A stretch of DNA of 64,000 nt. Source: Theocolax elegans. Its lineage: Eukaryota; Arthropoda; Insecta; Hymenoptera; Cerocephalidae. The position numbers and the translations under genes were made by a program. The stretch is from positions 53,992,039-54,056,038 of the forward strand of contig CM047431.1 of NCBI GenBank assembly GCA_026168455.1, written 5' to 3'. The notes beneath the pieces were generated by a model. It saw only the letters and a list, made by a program, of their open reading frames with translations. It was not told where the DNA came from and did no database searches. This document shows, one piece after another, positions 27,301 through 38,940 of the stretch (position 1 is its first letter; each line of letters starts with the position of its first letter).

Positions 27301-29700
27301 TTCGAAATATAAAGAGGGTGCACGATGCCTCGAGGATTATTGTTTCCCTTTGTTAATGCAAAAAAGGAATGAAAACTTATTAGATTGATTAGAAAAAAGA
27401 AAAGATGAAGATGAAGAGAAAGAAGAAAAAAATGTTGAGGGAAGATTTGTAGGTTCAGTATACAGGTGAAACAGGTCGCAGAGGCGTTGGGGCGTTGGTT
27501 TGTTGACTAATCGGTTGGAAAATCGATAGACGCTCTCCCATCAGCCTTTCACTCGTCCAACTTGCCCTTCTTTCCTTCTCCACACAGACGTACACACGGA
27601 CCTCCACACGTATTCCTTTGTTACTTAGACATTGTTGCGCCTTTTTTAATTTAATTCTCTACTTCGTTATTTTACCTCGAGGGACCATCCGACCGGAAAT
27701 TTTAAATTAACCGAGAGCGAGAGAGAGAGAGAGAGACGCTACGATTCCTAGATCTACCCTCAATTATATAACAATCATGATTCGTCTTGCAAAATTATAA
27801 CTATATGTACATATACGCATACGCAGTATACTAAAATATTGTGATAAATCCCCGCGATTATTTACAATAAATTGCAAAATACACCACGCACGATATTGAC
27901 AATTCGTTGTTAAATATATATATATATACAATTATCACTTACGTACGTGTGACCGTTACATAAAATTTGAAAAATTTAAAAAGCAACTTAATACGAAAAA
28001 TTTCTAATTTATTTCTCGAAAAAAGAATGTGAATATTGTTTCAAGGTAAAATGTACGAGCTACCGCAAAATATCTGCAGGCGTCTTCGTTAAGAAATATC
28101 ATTTTTCGACGACGGATTCGCGTATTTTCTTTGATAACGATTTTTCTTTTATTTATTACTTGAATTTCGTCGAGTTGCATCATACATTATACTATACTGG
28201 TAATTGTGTAACTGTGATTTTCATTGTTGCGAATCGAATATTAACGACGAATCGTGAATTAAGTGCATATATATATATATACGAGAATAAACACGATCTT
28301 TACCTTATTTTAGATCGTAAATCCTATCTTGATTGTACCCCTATATACGCGATCTCCGTTTCTCTTTCACGATCGCTTTTATTTTGTCCATGATGGCGGC
28401 TGCCTTAACGAGGCCGTTACGAGGAGACAAAGAAAAAATATATCAATGGAATTATATTGTATTATCGATTAATTGTGCTCTGACAATCATAATTTGTTGA
28501 CCCGCCGTTCGCAAAAAAAGCGCAAGTTGTATTATAAACTTTAAAATTTTATATCTACGCAATAAATCAGCGTACGGGAAAACCTCTTGCATTGGCATTG
28601 ATCACAGAAAAAAAATCCTTTTGAAACAGTAGTAAGCAAGGTGCTAAAATATTTCAGTTAAAATATTTGCTAAGTTAAATCATGATTTGGCTGTTTTTAC
28701 CAATTTCTTTTTTAATAGTATTATTTTGCAATTGAATTAACAACTTAATAGTTGCTATACAATATATGCAATAAATGTAACCTACGATTTGTCGGATTAG
28801 CAAATAAATTAAATGCTTTAATAAAAAAAATTTTGCTGAACATACAACCGTAAACTTTAGGATTTACTTCAGTCTACTAAAGTACTATACTAAATCTATA
28901 CTATACTAAGTAGTATACTAAATCGCTAATTTAAACACTGCGCGTCATTATGCGAACATCGTTACGTTCCGATACTAACAACTGAAAACGTCGTTGAAAA
29001 CATAATATAAAAATATCAGCCAATTTGACAGTTGCTTACCGTTAATGCACGATAATGTGTATTTCATATGTAAGCAATCTTTTAAAAAGTTGGCAAATTT
29101 GCAGATAAGATAAATTTATATGATTTAATTCTATTAGAAACAATAAAAAGAAACTAGCAATTATTAATTGTAAATATTGTTCCTATAAGGAACAACAAAA
29201 ATCGCTAATGCGAAAGAGTGAAATTTGGAATAAAAATACAACGTCAAAAAATCACCATAGGATGGAATATGAGAACACGTTTAGGTAAAATGATCGATTA
29301 TTATATAAAATGAAATATATACATATACGGTTAAGCGTCGAAAAATTTTAATTATCTCAATTTAATTTAATTATCGCTTTATTATATAACAACGGCAATT
29401 ATCTTTAAATGTTCAAATATAATGTTATCAACCTAAAAATTACCGTATAACAACAAGGTACAAGTTAGTTTCAACAATTTTCTTAGAAATAATATGACAA
29501 TTAATATGTTATGTTATGGTATTTCTTTAGAAAAACAAAATCCATAGTTAGCCTAAATAAACTAGTTAAAATTAATGTAAACGCTTTTAAAATAATGTTA
29601 TCGCACGGTTAGAGGATCAGCTAACAAAACCTCTAGTAAAGCATTAAAAATTGATTTTTTTTATTATTTTAACGCCACTCTTTATATGTGTGTGAGAAGA
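24314..29700. other. Non-coding DNA, partly CpG-rich, no gene recognised
   Basis: AT-rich to about 25600, then a less AT-rich stretch to about 28600 with frequent CpG, a run of G at 26452-26461, a GA run near 27714-27735 and TA runs near 26619-26639 and 27917-27928. This could be regulatory or intronic DNA of a neighbouring gene. Frames at 25660-25875, 25961-26299 and 28160-28393 lack recognisable domains. From 28600 it is again very AT-rich. Confidence 0.35.
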
Positions 29701-29755
29701 AAACACATGCTGAAAATGCATTACCCGGTGATGGTTGTATATCAATCGGTAGAGA

Positions 29756-29773
29756 CCGGGAATCGAATCCGGG
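29756..29773 (-). pseudogene. tRNA T-arm-like relic on the minus strand
   Basis: On the minus strand this reads CCCGGATTCGATTCCCGG, close to a tRNA T-arm with B-box (GGTTCGATTCC) and flanking stem bases. No convincing D-arm or acceptor stem is found around it. It is probably a decayed tRNA or part of a tRNA-derived SINE. Confidence 0.35.
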
Positions 29774-29877
29774 ATTCCTCTGGGTATTGTCACGGGCGTC
29801 TCCGCGCGACTTAGGTGTATGAGATGGATAGAGTGAGCGATAAGGTGTCTCGACTAATGTAAACGATGCATTGCAGC

Positions 29878-29950
29878 GCGGACGTTAGCTCGATGGTCAG
29901 AGTACGAGATTCGAAATCCAAGGTCCGTGTCTTCGAATCCCGTCGTCCGC
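29878..29950 (+). pseudogene. tRNA-like sequence, probably a tRNA pseudogene or SINE head
   Basis: The 73-nt segment has a perfect 7-bp acceptor pairing (GCGGACG with CGTCCGC), an A-box-like TAGCTCGATGG, a B-box-like TTCGAATCC and a run of seven T right after its end, like a pol III terminator. The anticodon loop would be TTCGAAA (CGA, serine-type), but the proposed anticodon stem has several mismatches, the T-stem pairs poorly, and the long variable arm of tRNA-Ser is absent. A functional tRNA is therefore unlikely. tRNAscan with an eukaryotic model would decide. Confidence 0.5.
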
Positions 29951-29957
29951 TTTTTTT

Positions 29958-31081
29958 CGCTTCTTTCCTTTTTAATCCGTAACAGTATATAACTTATTTT
30001 AAAATATACTTAAATACATATGAACATTATTTGACAAATGCAAAAAACTTTATTTCGCTTAAAAACTTTTCGATATTACAGGAAATGTAGTACATATTAT
30101 ATGTTTGATATACCCACTTATATATATTACGAAAAAATTTCATCAAATTAATTTAGAATTATTATTTTTGTAAATCTGTATATTACTTTACGTAATAAAA
30201 ATGTTCACATGTATATAAATTAATAATCAGAGTACAGCTATTTTAATGTAACAACTGGACCGACAGTGCCCACGATATTGGTAATTTAATTTCTTAAATA
30301 AATTTATAAAAGTATTCGCTTTGCTCTTATTACAAGTATAACCGACCTGTAAAAATCACCTATTTTTCATATTAGTATAATGTAATATATTCTAAAACTT
30401 AACCAAGAAAATTTTATATCTTTGACAATTTTGTTATTTAAATATAAAAAAACTAAACAAACGCTGCTGTAAATAGATTTATAATTTCCCCACTTATTAA
30501 CTTACAAAGAGAACTTTATTAGTTTTGTCAATCGTGTAATATGTCAAAGCTATGTTGTAAAAGTAACAAATTAATTCGTAAAAAGAAGAATATATTTTTT
30601 TTCCATGCACGAGTTTTTAACCCCATCCCTTTTCATAGAGTTCCGACAAAACGACGTACCTATACCGACATTTACCGAGTCAAATACCACACAATAAATA
30701 ATTATTTTATCAAAAATTGAAGGAGATTTTGATAAAAAATTTTACATGGACAAGTGACAAAATTGCAAAAAATAGAAATATCTTTTTAGTGAGCATGACC
30801 ATCTTATCTTAATTAAGAAATTAACGAGTACACCAATTATTTTTGGACACAACGTCAACTATTCACGATGGGATAAGCATCGCAAATAAGTTACTATTAC
30901 ATAACAGAGAGAGAGAGCGAAAGAGAGAGGAAGCGTTTAAAAAATAAACAATAATTTCATTTTTGTACGTTGTATATATTGTTGGTCAAGAAAATAATTG
31001 CGGTATGTTTAACAAGTGGCGTTCCATAGAAATGAAAAATAAACGAAATAATGTAAATTTTACGTAAAGTTTCTTTTATCC
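29958..31081. other. AT-rich intergenic DNA upstream of gene 1
   Basis: No gene recognised. A short GA-rich run lies at 30905-30930. The promoter of the following gene should lie at the right end. Confidence 0.4.
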
Positions 31082-31131
31082 TTCCATCACGCAAAATATC
31101 GCATTGAAAGTGAGGTTTCTGTCAGCACTTG

Positions 31132-31136
31132 TCAGT
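31132..31136 (+). promoter_or_regulatory. Possible initiator (TCAGT) of gene 1
   Basis: TCAGT matches the arthropod initiator consensus and lies 46 bases before the ATG at 31182. No strong TATA box is visible 25-35 bases further upstream, so a TATA-less promoter is inferred. Confidence 0.3.
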
Positions 31137-31181
31137 TGTTCCAAATACATAAAACAATACACAGTTAATCACTCGATCGAT

Positions 31182-34100
31182 ATGGGATTACTCAAAGTTT
31201 TAATTAACATTAACGCTCTGTCACTTTTTATTACACTTGGCATTTGCGACGAATGTAAGTTTAATTTGTCTAACTAAACCATGTAAACAATATTTATGTA
31301 TGTACAGGTTATGTGCTATTAATCTCTATTTTTCCGTCTAGAAATGTGCGAGCGCAATTTATAAGTAACTATATGTACATATACATATATTTTTATACTA
31401 GCAATTTTACAGGATTATTTCTTAATATACATTAATGATCTAAAAGACTTAAAGATTATAGAAAAAGAACTTATTATGCTTGTATGGGTTTACATTGTAA
31501 CGACGTACCTATATATATTTCGTGAAAAAATAAATATTTATAGATTATACATACATTATGTTCAGACGTAAATTGTGTACAGTATCATATTCGCGGGTAT
31601 AAAAATAACATACATAATCTCTATAGATAATTTAGGCATAATCATTATGTAGAATTATTGTTATTGGCTATAAATTTTCGAGGTGCACATTTTTTGACTT
31701 TTATTACAAATTTATTGAATTTACTAATTAAAAGCAAACTCTACATTTTTAACGAATATTAAGAGCTTTATTCAATATCGCTTGATACAATATTTCTTTT
31801 CTCATTAATTCCATTAGTTAATAAATTAATTGACGTGTATCATAGATTGTCTATGGATTCAAACCTCCGTATAGAAGAAATTAAACCTATTTGAGATCAG
31901 TTGAAATCATCCGGAATTGTTGGCCAACCACTAATTTTTATCTAACAAACGTTTTATAAATGATTTTTATTAGAGAGTATAGATATTTTGTTTTCTACAC
32001 AAGGTAGCATTTTTGGTATACAATAGAGCTTATACGTTAAAAAAAAAAAGACTAATTAAAGAGCGTTGTGTAAAATTGAAGCGGTATTCGATAGAAGCCT
32101 ATATTCTTCGTAAAATATTGATCATTCCAAGCCAACAGAGTCGATCGCACCTGCCGAATCTTGACGAGTCAGCGATATTTGAACGAGCTGCGCCAACCTT
32201 TGTTACTCAAGAGTAACTCGGAATTTTTCTACCCGGATATCGCGAGAGCTGGACTCGTTGAATTTAAAACGACGATTCATCTGGTATGTCCCTCGGGTAC
32301 ACTTCTCGTCAATTCCATCCAAGAAAATGTCCAATCGATGTTCTTCGAGTGTCCCGAATTTCGCAGTGTAAGACTTTATTTAACCTTATGTAACAACATG
32401 AACACTCTTATTTTCCTTCGAGTGAGAGCCACCCGATTCGAGTGAAAAGTGAAGCACTCTTAAGTTCGAGTGATGCAGTTTTGACTCGAATCGAGTGGTT
32501 TTTCACTCGAAGGAATTTAGAGAGCAGTATATATATTTTTTGCATATTCATCATACAGTATGTATCATCCTCGAACGAGGTAAGCTGTACGAGGGATACG
32601 ATACCGATCATCAGATTAAAATTGTCGGAACCGTGTCCAACGAGTACCTGCTTAGAAATCGGTTACCAATTGAATATTCTCGACTTTTTACCGATCATCG
32701 AATACATCGCCATTGATGTCAACACGCAGCAAGCTCTCGTTATTCGTTACAAAATTGTCCCAATAATTGCAGCTAGACAAGTTGATAAACGAGCTTGGAC
32801 ATTTATGAACAAAGGTCTCCTTTTCAAAGACATACCGATTAATTGGAGCGAGATTTTTCATCGTGATTATCAACATTGGAGATTTTATGAAATTTTTCAC
32901 GACTGGCAAATTGCCGCAGACTATATTTCCGAAATAGGTATACTCTTTTTTTAGTATAATAGTAAAATTTTAGTCTTAATCTACGCGTTTGCTGGAATTG
33001 AACGGAACGGCGTTGCTGCTTCTTTTTTTAAAAAGTATTTTAAATATATTTTTTATCTTTTATCAAATTTAGAATAATAATGTACGAAAATTTGAATTTA
33101 TTTAATTAGGCGTCGATGCTTTCCTTTGTAGTTGTTAACCAAATTTGAAAACTTTAAGTCAGAATAATTTTATGAATTTGATGAATTTTAGGCATCATAC
33201 GACGTAATTTAAAGAGTCTAATTTAATTATGCACAGTTAATTCAACAGCTATCTCAACAAAAGTTTATTTTCAAATTTTTAGTTCACTTTTGGTTATATT
33301 TTCGTTTTTGATAATCCCAACTTTTAATTTTTATATTTTTAATAATTTTCTGTTTAATCTTTCGTTTAGGTTTTCTTTTACTTTTAAAAAAAGCAAGTTT
33401 CAAAAAAATTTTTTTTTAATTTTTTTATTTTTTATATTTTAGTCATACAATTTTGTAACTAACAAGGAGACCCTCATATGTTTGGGAAACCGATCATGCC
33501 CAGCTTGTAGTATATGTTTTCTTATACAAAAATATGAAAAAAGCCAGAGCCGCAGACTCTAACAATCGTTTTTTCAAAAGTTATACGCTGTTAAAGCAAA
33601 ATTTACAAAAAATAGAGACTAGACTTCAAACGCTTGTAACTTTTAACCTATCATATATTGACGTTCAAACCAAAGTTTAATGAAAAACTGAGATAAAGTA
33701 GATACATTTTAAAAAAAAGTACGTTCAAATCCATTAAAATGGAGCAGAGTTATAGCCGAATTAAGAATTTGAAGAAATTTAGCTTAAAAAAATCAATAAA
33801 ATTTGTACTGCCCAATTTTTGTTTAAAATTGCTTCTAGTTATTAATTCGGTTATAACTCTGCTCCATTTCAACGGATTTGAACGTACTTTTTTTAAAAAT
33901 ATATCTATTTTATCTTAGCTTTTCATTAAACTTTGGTTTGAATGTCAATATTTGATAGGTTAGAAGTTACAAGCGTTTAAAGTGAAGTCTCTATTTTTTG
34001 GAAATTTTGCTTTAACAGCGTATAACTTTTGAATAAATGATTGTTAGAGTCTGCGGCTCTGGCTTTTTTCATATTTTTATATTAGAAAACATATACTACA

Positions 34101-37100
34101 AGCTGGGCATGATCCGTTTCCCAAACATATGAGGGTCTCCTTGTAAGTGGTTTGATAATGTAAAGTATTTTGGAAACGATTTATAAGATTAAAATGATTT
34201 CAATTTTATTGTATACTTAATTATTCTTAATTATTCTTAATTATTCTTGATTATTATTTATTATTATTATTATGTCCGTTTATTATTATTATTATTATTA
34301 ATATAGTTTATTATTATTAATGACCGACTTCCTAAAATCTACCTTCAATCTACTATCAGATGACATATAAATGTAACTAAAAATCACCATGTTTTAAAAC
34401 AAAGTCTATATTCTTTAATCAAGTCTAGATCTTGGGAAATATCTACCTTACAAAGTACATAATCATTTTCGTGGCCGATTTTATAAAATTTTTGCTTATA
34501 TACTAAATTTGGAAAAAATAATAATAAATCGGCTTTTACTTCAACAAATAATTACTTTTAATTACTTTTGAATAGAAAAATGTTCTGCATTAAGCGTGGA
34601 AGTGTCGAGTTATCGTATGAAATAAAAGGCAAATGCTATAAAAAAAATTTTTTTAAAATTTAAATACAACATTTATTGGAATACCTGTTCTAAGATCTCA
34701 TTCACACATATTTCTATTAACTGTGCGGAAATAAATATTTTATTATATTTTATTTTTCTGTTGCATATTAAATACACTTTTATTAAAATGATTTGATTGA
34801 AAAATATATCGTACAGGTGACTATTACTTGACGCAAGGCCAACTGTTCAGTGAGCGCGATTTATTCTACACGAATCAGCAAATAAGCGCGTACTTTTACG
34901 AAAACGTTGTACCAATTTGGCGGAGCATCTCGCACGGTAATTGGGAGCTCGTAAGTCACGTTGTACGTGAATTAGCGAGCGACTCGAAATATGGATTGAG
35001 CGTATGGTCCGGAATCATCGGTATACTTAAATTACCAGATCGATTTGGAATTCCCAAGAAAATTTATTTGTACGAGGGACGTCGAGGTTTGGATACTTTT
35101 TTATTCGAAATCGTGAAATATGAATATTATACAAATGACTTTTACTTGTGTACTATCACATATTATGCACTGAGAGAAAGAAATATTTATGAGAATTAAA
35201 TCATGCATTTGTTATTATAAATTGATATTCAATTGTAATAAAATTATATTTCTCCGATATCAACGCTTAGTTCTTCACTATTAACATTTTATATGATAAA
35301 TATAAATAAACTAAAGGTTAACTGTTAAGAACTGAATGAAATAATACTTAAGTGTAAAGAAATATTTATTTCTTCATATTTAATTAATTAGATCTTAATA
35401 CTTAAGATATGTTTTTTGTCTCATACTCCCTTCTCTCACTAAGAGTGGCCACGGCCTTCGGATCACAGATCTTAACCAAAGTTTAGGATGTTTTGTAACA
35501 ATTTTGTAAAATAGTTACTGCCACTTATAATGAAATTCTCTATTTTACTAGGATTTATTATTATTTCTTTTTTTTCTTCTCTTTATTGATCGACGAATAT
35601 TAACAAATTAAACTTATGCACAACTTTTATTTCATTGGGAGTGGGTGACGATTAAGGTCGTTGTACAAATATTGTATGATAAATATTATCTTGATTAAAT
35701 AAGGAGTAACTAATTTAGTAATATCGGTTTAATAAAATAAGATTATAATTATTCGGCTGAATGTAACTCCGCGCTATTCCGCATTCACACTTGCACATAC
35801 ATACATAGTCGCTGATGTCGCCTGTATCTCCAATGCTGGTTCTTCCGGCCTTGGGCAGTTGATTTTCGTCTTTTCGTCCTGCCGAAATCGGAGCGGCTTC
35901 CGATCCCTCAACGCTTCACGGTTGTACAGGAATCCTGAGGCGTCCCCCAGGATACTGTCAAGGAGTAGTTTTCAATGACGCCGACGCTCCGACGTAACGG
36001 GATGGTGATGATTTACCAAGTTGAATGGTGTTCCAAAAATCTTGAGCCACGACCATCAGGCTTGACGGTCGGAGCCAGTCTACCGGTTTCGTGATTCAAC
36101 TTGATCGCGTCCCCCTTGCCACGTCGTAGCACATAAGCGTGGGACCATATCCTTAACGATGAGTATGTCGCTTATCGGTAGACTCAAAGGAAACGTTACA
36201 CACTTTGATCGTTTATAACTCGGAAATAAATAAAGATAGATATTCAATCAACCAAATGTAAAAGAAAGCTGCATAAATAAATATGATTTCAAAAAAAGGA
36301 AGCTGAATTTGGTTAATTTAGAGCTAAGCTATAGAGAAAATAAGTAATTGATGAAATTCTAGCCAAAAACTTAAATACTTTTATACTACTAAATTTGTGT
36401 TAAAATTTCAGCAATTTCTTGTTTTTTCTACAACTTTGCTCGAAATCGACCGATTTAAGCTTTTTTTCAAATGATATCTACTTGATCTCAGCTTTCTTCT
36501 AAAATATAGATTGACTATCCATCTTTATATTTGTTTCTGAGTTATAAGCAATCAGTGGCAGTAATTTTTTCTCAAAATTGGCTTTAGTTAGTCATAACTT
36601 GGGTAAATTAACGCGTTAGGATCTAAAAATTTGCTTTTTCTCATACTTTTATATTACAAAACATATCCTAGAGTTTGGTTAAGATTCGTGATCCAAAAAC
36701 CGTGGCCTCTCCTAGAATTTTTTCAAATTTTTTTCAACACGAGCTGTGTTTACCGCTATTTAACTCAAAAGTCTATCAACTTTTACTAAATAACATTATA
36801 TATGTAACATTCGTTGTTAATTATGTCTAGAATTTATCCTTCTGGGTGAGAATTTAAAGAAATACGAAATTTTTTTTAAAATTTAAATGGGAATTACCAT
36901 GTTAATTTTTGCAAATTTTTTGTTTTTCTTTAAATTATCATAACTTTTTACTGAATTGAAGGCCATAAAAATGCTATAGACCATTTGAAAGGTATTGCTT
37001 CAAGCTTTTTTTTTTAGACATTTGTGACATTTATGTGACATTCACCTCGAAGGATAAACTCTAGACATAATTAGCGGTAAACCTAGCTAGTGTTGAAAAA

Positions 37101-37924
37101 AACTTGAAAAAATTCACTTTTGAGGTTAGAATAATTTTTGAGCAAATAGATTCCAGTACCTAAAAATTTTTTTCTGTTTTCTGAAAAACATTTCTAGTCT
37201 GTAAAATTAAATTAAAATGTTGATCGGACCACTTCACGTGGAATGTCCCATATATATATCGACTTTACAAAAGTTTAAGGTGACACAATTTTATATAAAA
37301 ACTTTAATTTTTTTATATGTTTTTAAAAATATCAGAAGGGAACCTTTCATATTTTTGTTGATACTTTGAAACAAGGAACACCGCACATGGAAATTGATAT
37401 TTCCATACCGGAACGACATTTTACACTTTTGTAAACATGGTAATTTTATTTTAAAAAATGGAAATATTTATTCAATTTGTCAAACATCAGATGGAAATTT
37501 AATATTTTAATAACACATAAACATCAAACTTTCAAAAATTAGTAATTACCTATTTTTTACAACTAAAAACGAGATAACATGAAATTTTCTGATTTTTGTT
37601 ATCTATATATGAAAATGAATTAGAATGATTTTACTGATGACAGGTGAACAACTAATACCAGTGCCGAAGCTGCTTTACAAATACATTTACGATGAGCATC
37701 GACATCGTGGTTTGGTTCTCTTAACGATAAACGATCCTCGATTAGTCCAAGGATTCAATACCGAATTAATTCTATGTAGGATAAATCGAATTTGTTGGTT
37801 CCTATACCCAAGCTTCGTTAACGTCGAAAAAGGCTTCACGTACTGCTGCAATCTTAATGAATTTGCTCATGTGGCCCGTAACTTGAATTTACCTGTATTT
37901 CACGATACTCGGTCCTTTAATTGA
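31182..37924 (+). CDS. Secreted DNA/RNA non-specific endonuclease-like protein, probable pseudoenzyme (five exons)
   Basis: Proposed exons: 31182-31254, 32132-32367, 32559-32937, 34817-35086 and 37644-37924 (stop included). Phases match at every junction and give an uninterrupted 412-residue protein. Exon 1 encodes a hydrophobic signal peptide (MGLLKVLININ...). Later exons align throughout with the gene at 54442-57325, including TCRI, FFYPD, LVCPSGT, the HGNWELV region, YKYIYDEH and the terminal GFTYCCNLNEF block typical of insect Endonuclease_NS proteins (dsRNase and salivary nuclease relatives). In active members the catalytic motif is RGHL; here residues 236-239 read QGQL, so the general-base histidine appears lost. 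The nearby asparagine of ENVVPIW is kept. Donors are GTAAGT, GTAAGA, GTATAC and a weak GTTTGG; the exon 2 acceptor could also be 32141. Introns hold large MITE insertions. The last 12 codons recur after copia. Confidence 0.8.
32413..32515. repeat. Small foldback in intron 2 of gene 1
   Basis: The left arm (32413-32443, from 'ttccttcgagtga') and right arm (32484-32515, ending 'cactcgaaggaa') are imperfect inverted repeats of about 31 bp with a 40-base loop. The foldback fills most of the 191-bp intron, which the paralogue at 54442 lacks. This suggests the intron may have arisen or grown by insertion. Confidence 0.6.
32938..34816 (+). other. Intron 3 of gene 1
   Basis: AT-rich intron between exon 3 (donor GTATAC) and exon 4 (acceptor TACAG). 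It contains the 683-bp palindromic MITE at 33462-34144 and an ATT microsatellite near 34255-34300. No other coding sequence is seen. Confidence 0.7.
33462..34144. mobile_element. Palindromic MITE in intron 3 of gene 1
   Basis: Left end 'acaaggagaccctcatatg' and right end the reverse complement; arms of about 340 bp run inward with few mismatches and meet near 33800. No coding capacity. Interior phrases such as 'cgttcaaatcc' and 'ataactctgctcca' are repeated in inverse orientation. Its end resembles those of the elements at 58621-59061 and 35437-36716, so the three probably form one diverse family. Confidence 0.85.
35437..36716. mobile_element. Palindromic MITE in intron 4 of gene 1, split by a nested insertion
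   Basis: The left end 'aagagtggccacgg' and right end 'ccgtggcctctcctag' are inverted, followed by inverted 'cttaaccaaa' and 'aggat.tgttttgtaa' blocks. The left arm is interrupted after 'actgccactt' by a 674-bp insertion (35527-36200) and resumes at 'tgatcgtttataactcgg', while the right arm retains the uninterrupted version near 36540-36570. Interior text matches the element at 58621-59061. Confidence 0.75.
35527..36200. mobile_element. TSD-flanked insertion nested in a MITE; possible solo LTR
   Basis: The insertion is bounded by direct CACTT repeats at 35522-35526 and 36201-36205, and the sister arm of the host MITE shows the empty site. It is GC-richer in its right half (35800-36180) and AT-rich in its left half. 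Read on the minus strand it starts TGTAACG, has AATAAA-like signals toward its end, and lacks a long frame. A 5-bp duplication and this layout fit a solo LTR, although a canonical terminal CA is not seen at the minus-strand end. Confidence 0.55.
36717..37249. mobile_element. Degraded copy of the 990-bp palindromic MITE
   Basis: The segment retains 'tctatcaacttttacta', 'acattcgttgttaattatg' and the right end 'gatcggaccacttcacgtg' followed by 'gaatgtcccatatatata'. The outermost left part is missing and the middle is deleted relative to the copy at 18099-19093. It lies directly beside the preceding MITE within intron 4 of gene 1. Confidence 0.7.
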
Positions 37925-37958
37925 ATTCACTTTCATCGTGCTATTTTTGTGTATTACG

Positions 37959-37964
37959 AATAAA
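37959..37964 (+). terminator. Polyadenylation signal of gene 1
   Basis: AATAAA lies 35 bases after the stop codon, with an overlapping second AATAAA at 37963-37968. Confidence 0.55.
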
Positions 37965-38469
37965 TAAACAATTTAACGTTAAAATATAATTTATAGCTTT
38001 TTTTATTCAATCTTTGATCATTGCGGCGGATGTCCAAATAATGCGAGCGTCGAGTTGATTTTGCATGGCACTCCATTCAAGCGTTTGGTTTGCAAATTAA
38101 TTTTCAGCGCACCCTGGGTAGACCGAATACTTGGTCTAATCATTTAACTCCATTTTACCATCTCTGTATAATGAATTCACGCGAAATTCCAGTAAAATAT
38201 AGACTGTATATCTGATGGACGACATGAACTAGTCGAATCTATAAAATTAATTTTATATCATTTTTAAAATTATAACATTTTGTTATGTATAGGTATGCAA
38301 GTTAAATTTTTACCTTAATTATAAAATGATGACATATCTGACATTGCTACCAATTGAGCGAAATATGTTAATTTTTTATGTTTATTAGTCAAAGATTTAT
38401 TATATTAACTAAATCTATGTATTATATGCAAAAAACGAGTAGAGAGGCTCCAGATTGTTCAATAATTTT

Positions 38470-38470
38470 A

Positions 38471-38511
<41 letters not shown>

Positions 38512-38940
38512 TCTGGATTTTGTGCACTCTTTTTCCTGGCACTTCCTACGGTTTATCCCCCTGGGGACTTTAACGGTGTCCACCTACCACCTATGTGTGG
38601 ATGCTTTTATCCCTCCCTTAAAAACCCCACCATCTCGCATTCGCTCGGGGTTATGCCCGTGGATGAGGGAAACCTGTGAAGCAGGGAAAACCTCACCCGA
38701 GATGGCCTGTGTATTCGAAACATTCTTTTTGGGTGTCAAAGTCACATTGCGTAGGCCTTGACACCGAAACCGAATGTTTCACACCTCCCGCTCACGTTGT
38801 GAAGTATGGAAAAACACCTAACCGATCCCGAAAGCCGCACAAGAATGGTGTCACCCATCCAAGTACGAACCGCACTCAGTGCTGCTTAACTTTCGTGATC
38901 GGCCGAGGTGCGTCTCCGCCACTCCGCCACCGCGTCGGTA
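38470..38940 (-). mobile_element. 5S rRNA-derived SINE (SINE3-like), copy A
   Basis: On the minus strand the element starts with a 5S rRNA-like head (about 38932-38845). It contains GATCACGAAAGTTAAGCAGC and GTACTTGGATGGG, which match box A and box C of the 5S internal pol III promoter. A body of about 330 bp follows, ending in a poly(A) tail of about 35 bases (the T run at 38475-38509). This layout is that of SINE3 elements, known from fish and reported in other animals. No clear target-site duplication is visible. The open frames across it on the plus strand are antisense and spurious. Confidence 0.8.

Noticed and set aside
28390..28500. Short frame starting MMAAALTRPLRG after an ATGGCGGC motif
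   Set aside because: Only about 36 codons, no downstream exon recognised; the ATGGCGGC word could be a YY1-type site but stands alone.
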